Virus record (IMG/VR): IMGVR_UViG_3300035662_001191
Span: 1 to 25,924 of that record
Reading direction: 5' to 3' (one strand)
Source of the DNA: a virus
Length of the DNA: 25,924 bases
Position numbers and translations under genes: made by a program. The notes under the pieces were generated by a model. That model saw nothing but the letters and a program-made list of their open reading frames with translations. It was not told the origin of the DNA and made no database searches. Below are positions 23,672-25,924 of this stretch, piece after piece. The number at the start of each line of letters is the position of its first letter. Positions within the stretch are counted from its first letter, which is position 1.

Positions 23672-25624
23672 ATGAGCAAAAATACAGTCCTTAGTGAAAT
23701 ACCTAATGTATCAGGCATAATAAAGCAGGTTGGTACAAGTGGTTTTGCAACTGCAACTCCTAATGTGGATTATCAACTACCAATTAGTTTAACCACATTT
23801 GGCGTAACTGGACCGGCTACTTTTAGTAGCAATGTATTGAATATACCTATTTATGGATCAAGTGGTACGACTGGTACATCAGGTACTAGTGGCATAGGCA
23901 CTTCTGGGACTAGCGGTAATGCGGGTACTTCAGGTTCTTCAGGCACTAGCGGAATTGATGGCACTTCGGGGACTACTGGTACATCAGGTTCTTCGGGGTC
24001 TAGTGGTACTAGTGGCATCAATGGCACTTCTGGTACTACGGGTACTTCAGGCTCATCAGGCTCATCTGGAACTTCAGGAACAACTGGGACATCAGGTTCA
24101 AGTGGCTCTAGTGGCTCATCTGGAACTAGAGGTACTAGTGGTTCATCAGGAACTACGGGTACTTCAGGCTCATCAGGAACTACGGGTACTAGCGGTTCAT
24201 CAGGCACTAGTGGTATAAATGGCGTTAGTGGAGATAGATATTTAACCACTTCAGCTACATCTTTTACATTAGGCAATGCAGGTACAATATCAGTAGGATT
24301 AGGATTAGCTTATAGTCCAGCTCAAACTGTTATCATTGTTTATAACGGAAGCAATTATCAAGAATCACCCGTAACATCATATTCTAGTATAACGGGTAGT
24401 TTATCATTCGGCGCACCCATTGCAACAGTTGGTTCGGGTACTTACACTGCTTGGACAGTAAACCTCGCAGGTGCAAGTGGCGGGGATGGTAGTTCTGGTA
24501 CTAGCGGTACTTCTGGGCTAGCAGGGACAAGTGGTGTTAATGGGACAAGTGGTATCAATGGCACAAGCGGATTAAGTGGCACAAGTGGATTAAGCGGTAC
24601 AAGTGGTAATAATGGTACAAGCGGATTAACTGGTACTTCAGGTATAAATGGTGTGAACGGTACTTCAGGTATAAATGGTGTGAACGGTACTTCAGGAATT
24701 AATGGTACTAGCGGCGTTAGTGGCTCTAGTGGATCAAGCGGCTCAAGTGGATCAAGTGGCACTAGAGGTACAAGTGGAGTAAATGGTAATAACGGTACTT
24801 CAGGTACAAGCGGTGTAAATGGAAGCAGTGGTGTAAATGGAAGTTCAGGTGTAAACGGAACGGCTGGCATTAGTGGAACATCTGGGGCAAACGGTACTTC
24901 AGGAGTAAATGGAACAAGCGGTGTTTCTGGTTCTTCTGGCATAAATGGTAATAACGGTACTTCAGGTACAAGTGGCGCACAAGGTGGTAATGGTACTTCA
25001 GGCGTTAGTGGTTCAAGTGGCGTAAGTGGTTCTTCAGGCACTTCTGTGTCAGTGTCAGGAACAACCAATAGAGTAGTTAAATTTACATCTTCATCTACAA
25101 TAGGTAATTCAGATATTAGTGATACTGGTTCATTAATTAAAATGAGTAACGGAGATGGCGTAAATGTTCAATTAGGAGATGGTGGTGCGTCAAATTGCAA
25201 TCTTGATTTTTACGCTTCAAATGCTAATAGCGGTTACGGAGGAAGAATACAGGGTAGAAATAGCAATGGAAAAGTTTATTTTTTATATAGAAATAATAGT
25301 GCTTCTTATAGTGATATAGGTTTTTGGGATGCAACTGGTATAAATGCAATAGCATTTTTTGAAACATCTGATATAAGATTTAAGAATGTATTAGAAACAA
25401 ACCCATCCATAGATTTACCATTAGATGTAATTAAATTTACTAGAACAGATGAAGATAGTAATACGATTAGATATGGTTATTCAGCTCAGCAAGTAAAATC
25501 ATACCTTCCAGACGCAGTTTCAGGTAGTGAAAAATTATCTGTAAATTACATGGATGTTCATACATTAAAAATAGCAGCATTAGAAAAACGTATTGCAGAA
25601 TTAGAAGCTAAATTAAATAAATAA
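23672..25624 (+). CDS. Collagen-like tail fibre with S74 chaperone end
   Basis: A 650-residue fibre. Residues 1-61 form an N-terminal beta domain, 62-187 a Gly-X-Y arm, 187-272 the module shared with fibre 1, 267-457 a second arm rich in GINGTSG and GVNGSSG, 460-560 a beta region, and 562-650 a peptidase S74 intramolecular chaperone. The chaperone shows SDIRFK, giving the Ser566/Lys571 pair spaced as in endosialidase chaperones, then YGYSAQQV, YLPDAV and a closing coiled-coil. In this family the chaperone trimerises the fibre and cuts itself off. The stop overlaps the next gene (TAATG). Confidence 0.9.
   Translation: MSKNTVLSEIPNVSGIIKQVGTSGFATATPNVDYQLPISLTTFGVTGPATFSSNVLNIPIYGSSGTTGTSGTSGIGTSGTSGNAGTSGSSGTSGIDGTSGTTGTSGSSGSSGTSGINGTSGTTGTSGSSGSSGTSGTTGTSGSSGSSGSSGTRGTSGSSGTTGTSGSSGTTGTSGSSGTSGINGVSGDRYLTTSATSFTLGNAGTISVGLGLAYSPAQTVIIVYNGSNYQESPVTSYSSITGSLSFGAPIATVGSGTYTAWTVNLAGASGGDGSSGTSGTSGLAGTSGVNGTSGINGTSGLSGTSGLSGTSGNNGTSGLTGTSGINGVNGTSGINGVNGTSGINGTSGVSGSSGSSGSSGSSGTRGTSGVNGNNGTSGTSGVNGSSGVNGSSGVNGTAGISGTSGANGTSGVNGTSGVSGSSGINGNNGTSGTSGAQGGNGTSGVSGSSGVSGSSGTSVSVSGTTNRVVKFTSSSTIGNSDISDTGSLIKMSNGDGVNVQLGDGGASNCNLDFYASNANSGYGGRIQGRNSNGKVYFLYRNNSASYSDIGFWDATGINAIAFFETSDIRFKNVLETNPSIDLPLDVIKFTRTDEDSNTIRYGYSAQQVKSYLPDAVSGSEKLSVNYMDVHTLKIAALEKRIAELEAKLNK
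23855..24232 (+). repeat. First collagen-like arm of fibre 2
   Basis: Residues 62-187: Gly-X-Y triplets, mostly GTS, GSS and GTT, with a few GID, GIN and GTR. No proline. One register shift occurs near residue 76 (GIGTSG). Confidence 0.9.
24230..24487 (+). repeat. Shared fibre module, copy C
   Basis: Residues 187-272 of fibre 2, with FTLGNAGTISVG, YSPAQTVIIVY, TGSLSF, TVGSGTYTAWTVNL and GASGGDGSSGTSG. It is the same module as copies A and B in fibre 1. Confidence 0.85.
24470..25042 (+). repeat. Second collagen-like arm of fibre 2
   Basis: Residues 267-457: Gly-X-Y with many GVN, GIN, GNN, GLS and GVS triplets between GTS and GSS. It is more varied than the other arms. Contains the perfect 27-base tandem duplication listed separately. 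Confidence 0.9.
24632..24685 (+). repeat. Perfect 27-base tandem duplication in fibre 2
   Basis: Two identical 27-base units (24632-24658 and 24659-24685), each encoding GTSGINGVN, followed by a partial third (GTSGIN) with synonymous changes. Identity at third positions points to a recent slippage or recombination event. Confidence 0.9.
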
Positions 25625-25924
25625 TGTCATTTAGTGCCTTAGCAGATAATCAATGTGTATCCTACAACAACTTGCAAAGCGGAGTTAATCAAGGATATTT
25701 TGATGCAAAAACAACAATACCAGCTACTAATCAAGAAAGCACTAAATCAGCCGCTTATACTTATGTAGATATTGATCCTAATTATCCTCCATTTGCGTCT
25801 AAATTAGATAATCAATTAGTTGTTAAAAGGGATTTAAAGGATAATGTTGCTGTAATTGAAATATCTAATAATTTTTTTGAAGGAACAATAACAGATGTTA
25901 CAGTAAACGGAGTTAGTATATATG
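25624..25924 (+). CDS. Unassigned protein, 3' end outside the window
   Basis: The ATG overlaps the stop of fibre 2 (TAATG) and the frame is open to the end of the window, giving 100 residues. It begins MSFSALADNQCVSYNNLQSG and continues with a Tyr/Pro-rich stretch (YVDIDPNYPPF) and strand-like sequence. No family is recognised. Coupling to the fibre gene suggests another tail or host-recognition component. Confidence 0.65.
   Translation, partial: MSFSALADNQCVSYNNLQSGVNQGYFDAKTTIPATNQESTKSAAYTYVDIDPNYPPFASKLDNQLVVKRDLKDNVAVIEISNNFFEGTITDVTVNGVSIY

Noticed and set aside
18698-25042. CRISPR-like or satellite repeat arrays
   Set aside because: The repeats are in-frame Gly-X-Y coding sequence with period 9 or a multiple of it, with no spacers.
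1-25924. Firm assignment to crAss-like phages
   Set aside because: Host signals and large portal are compatible, but no diagnostic crAss gene set or order can be confirmed by eye, and the fibres resemble those of other phage groups.
1-25924. tRNA, rRNA or integration-site sequences
   Set aside because: Gaps are short (longest about 100 bases) and none shows cloverleaf or conserved tRNA elements.

Overview
The window is the late (packaging, head and fibre) region of a tailed double-stranded DNA phage. Every supported gene lies on the + strand. It is AT-rich. Start codons are mostly preceded by A-rich leaders rather than Shine-Dalgarno sites, and several gaps carry the TAnnTTTG promoter box typical of Bacteroidetes. 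A Bacteroidetes host, or a prophage or environmental phage of one, is therefore the best inference. There is no replication, lysis, integrase or tRNA gene, so lifestyle cannot be judged.

Layout. 1-2388: 3' part of a large polyvalent or ejection-type virion protein. 2421-4780: small ORF in the small-terminase position, then the large terminase. 4780-10419: eight tightly coupled glycan genes inserted between terminase and portal (two GT25-like transferases, one GT2-like, one GT11 fucosyltransferase-like, one exostosin/GT47-like, a class I methyltransferase, an FkbM methyltransferase and a GDP-mannose 3,5-epimerase). 10496-15902: portal, a ferritin-like protein with an apparently intact ferroxidase site, an acidic scaffold-like protein and the major capsid protein, followed by a terminator. 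15963-18573: an HNH homing endonuclease and three unassigned probable structural genes. 18593-25624: two large fibre proteins built from Gly-X-Y (GTSG/GSSG) collagen-like arms and shared globular modules, separated by a GIY-YIG endonuclease and small genes. 25624-end: start of another gene.

How it may work together (inference). Terminase, portal, scaffold and capsid protein make and fill the head. The fibres recognise the host and are rich in Ser/Thr in collagen-like repeats with no proline. The glycan genes are translationally coupled to the terminase gene and so are probably expressed late. The simplest reading is that they build an activated sugar (GDP-L-galactose-type), assemble a short glycan and methylate it on a virion protein, with the Ser/Thr-rich fibres as the most attractive substrate, by analogy with glycosylated collagen-like BclA of Bacillus spores. 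The two homing endonucleases, the duplicated fibre modules and a relic of a chaperone C-terminus just after the first fibre's stop codon show that the fibre locus is being actively reshuffled.
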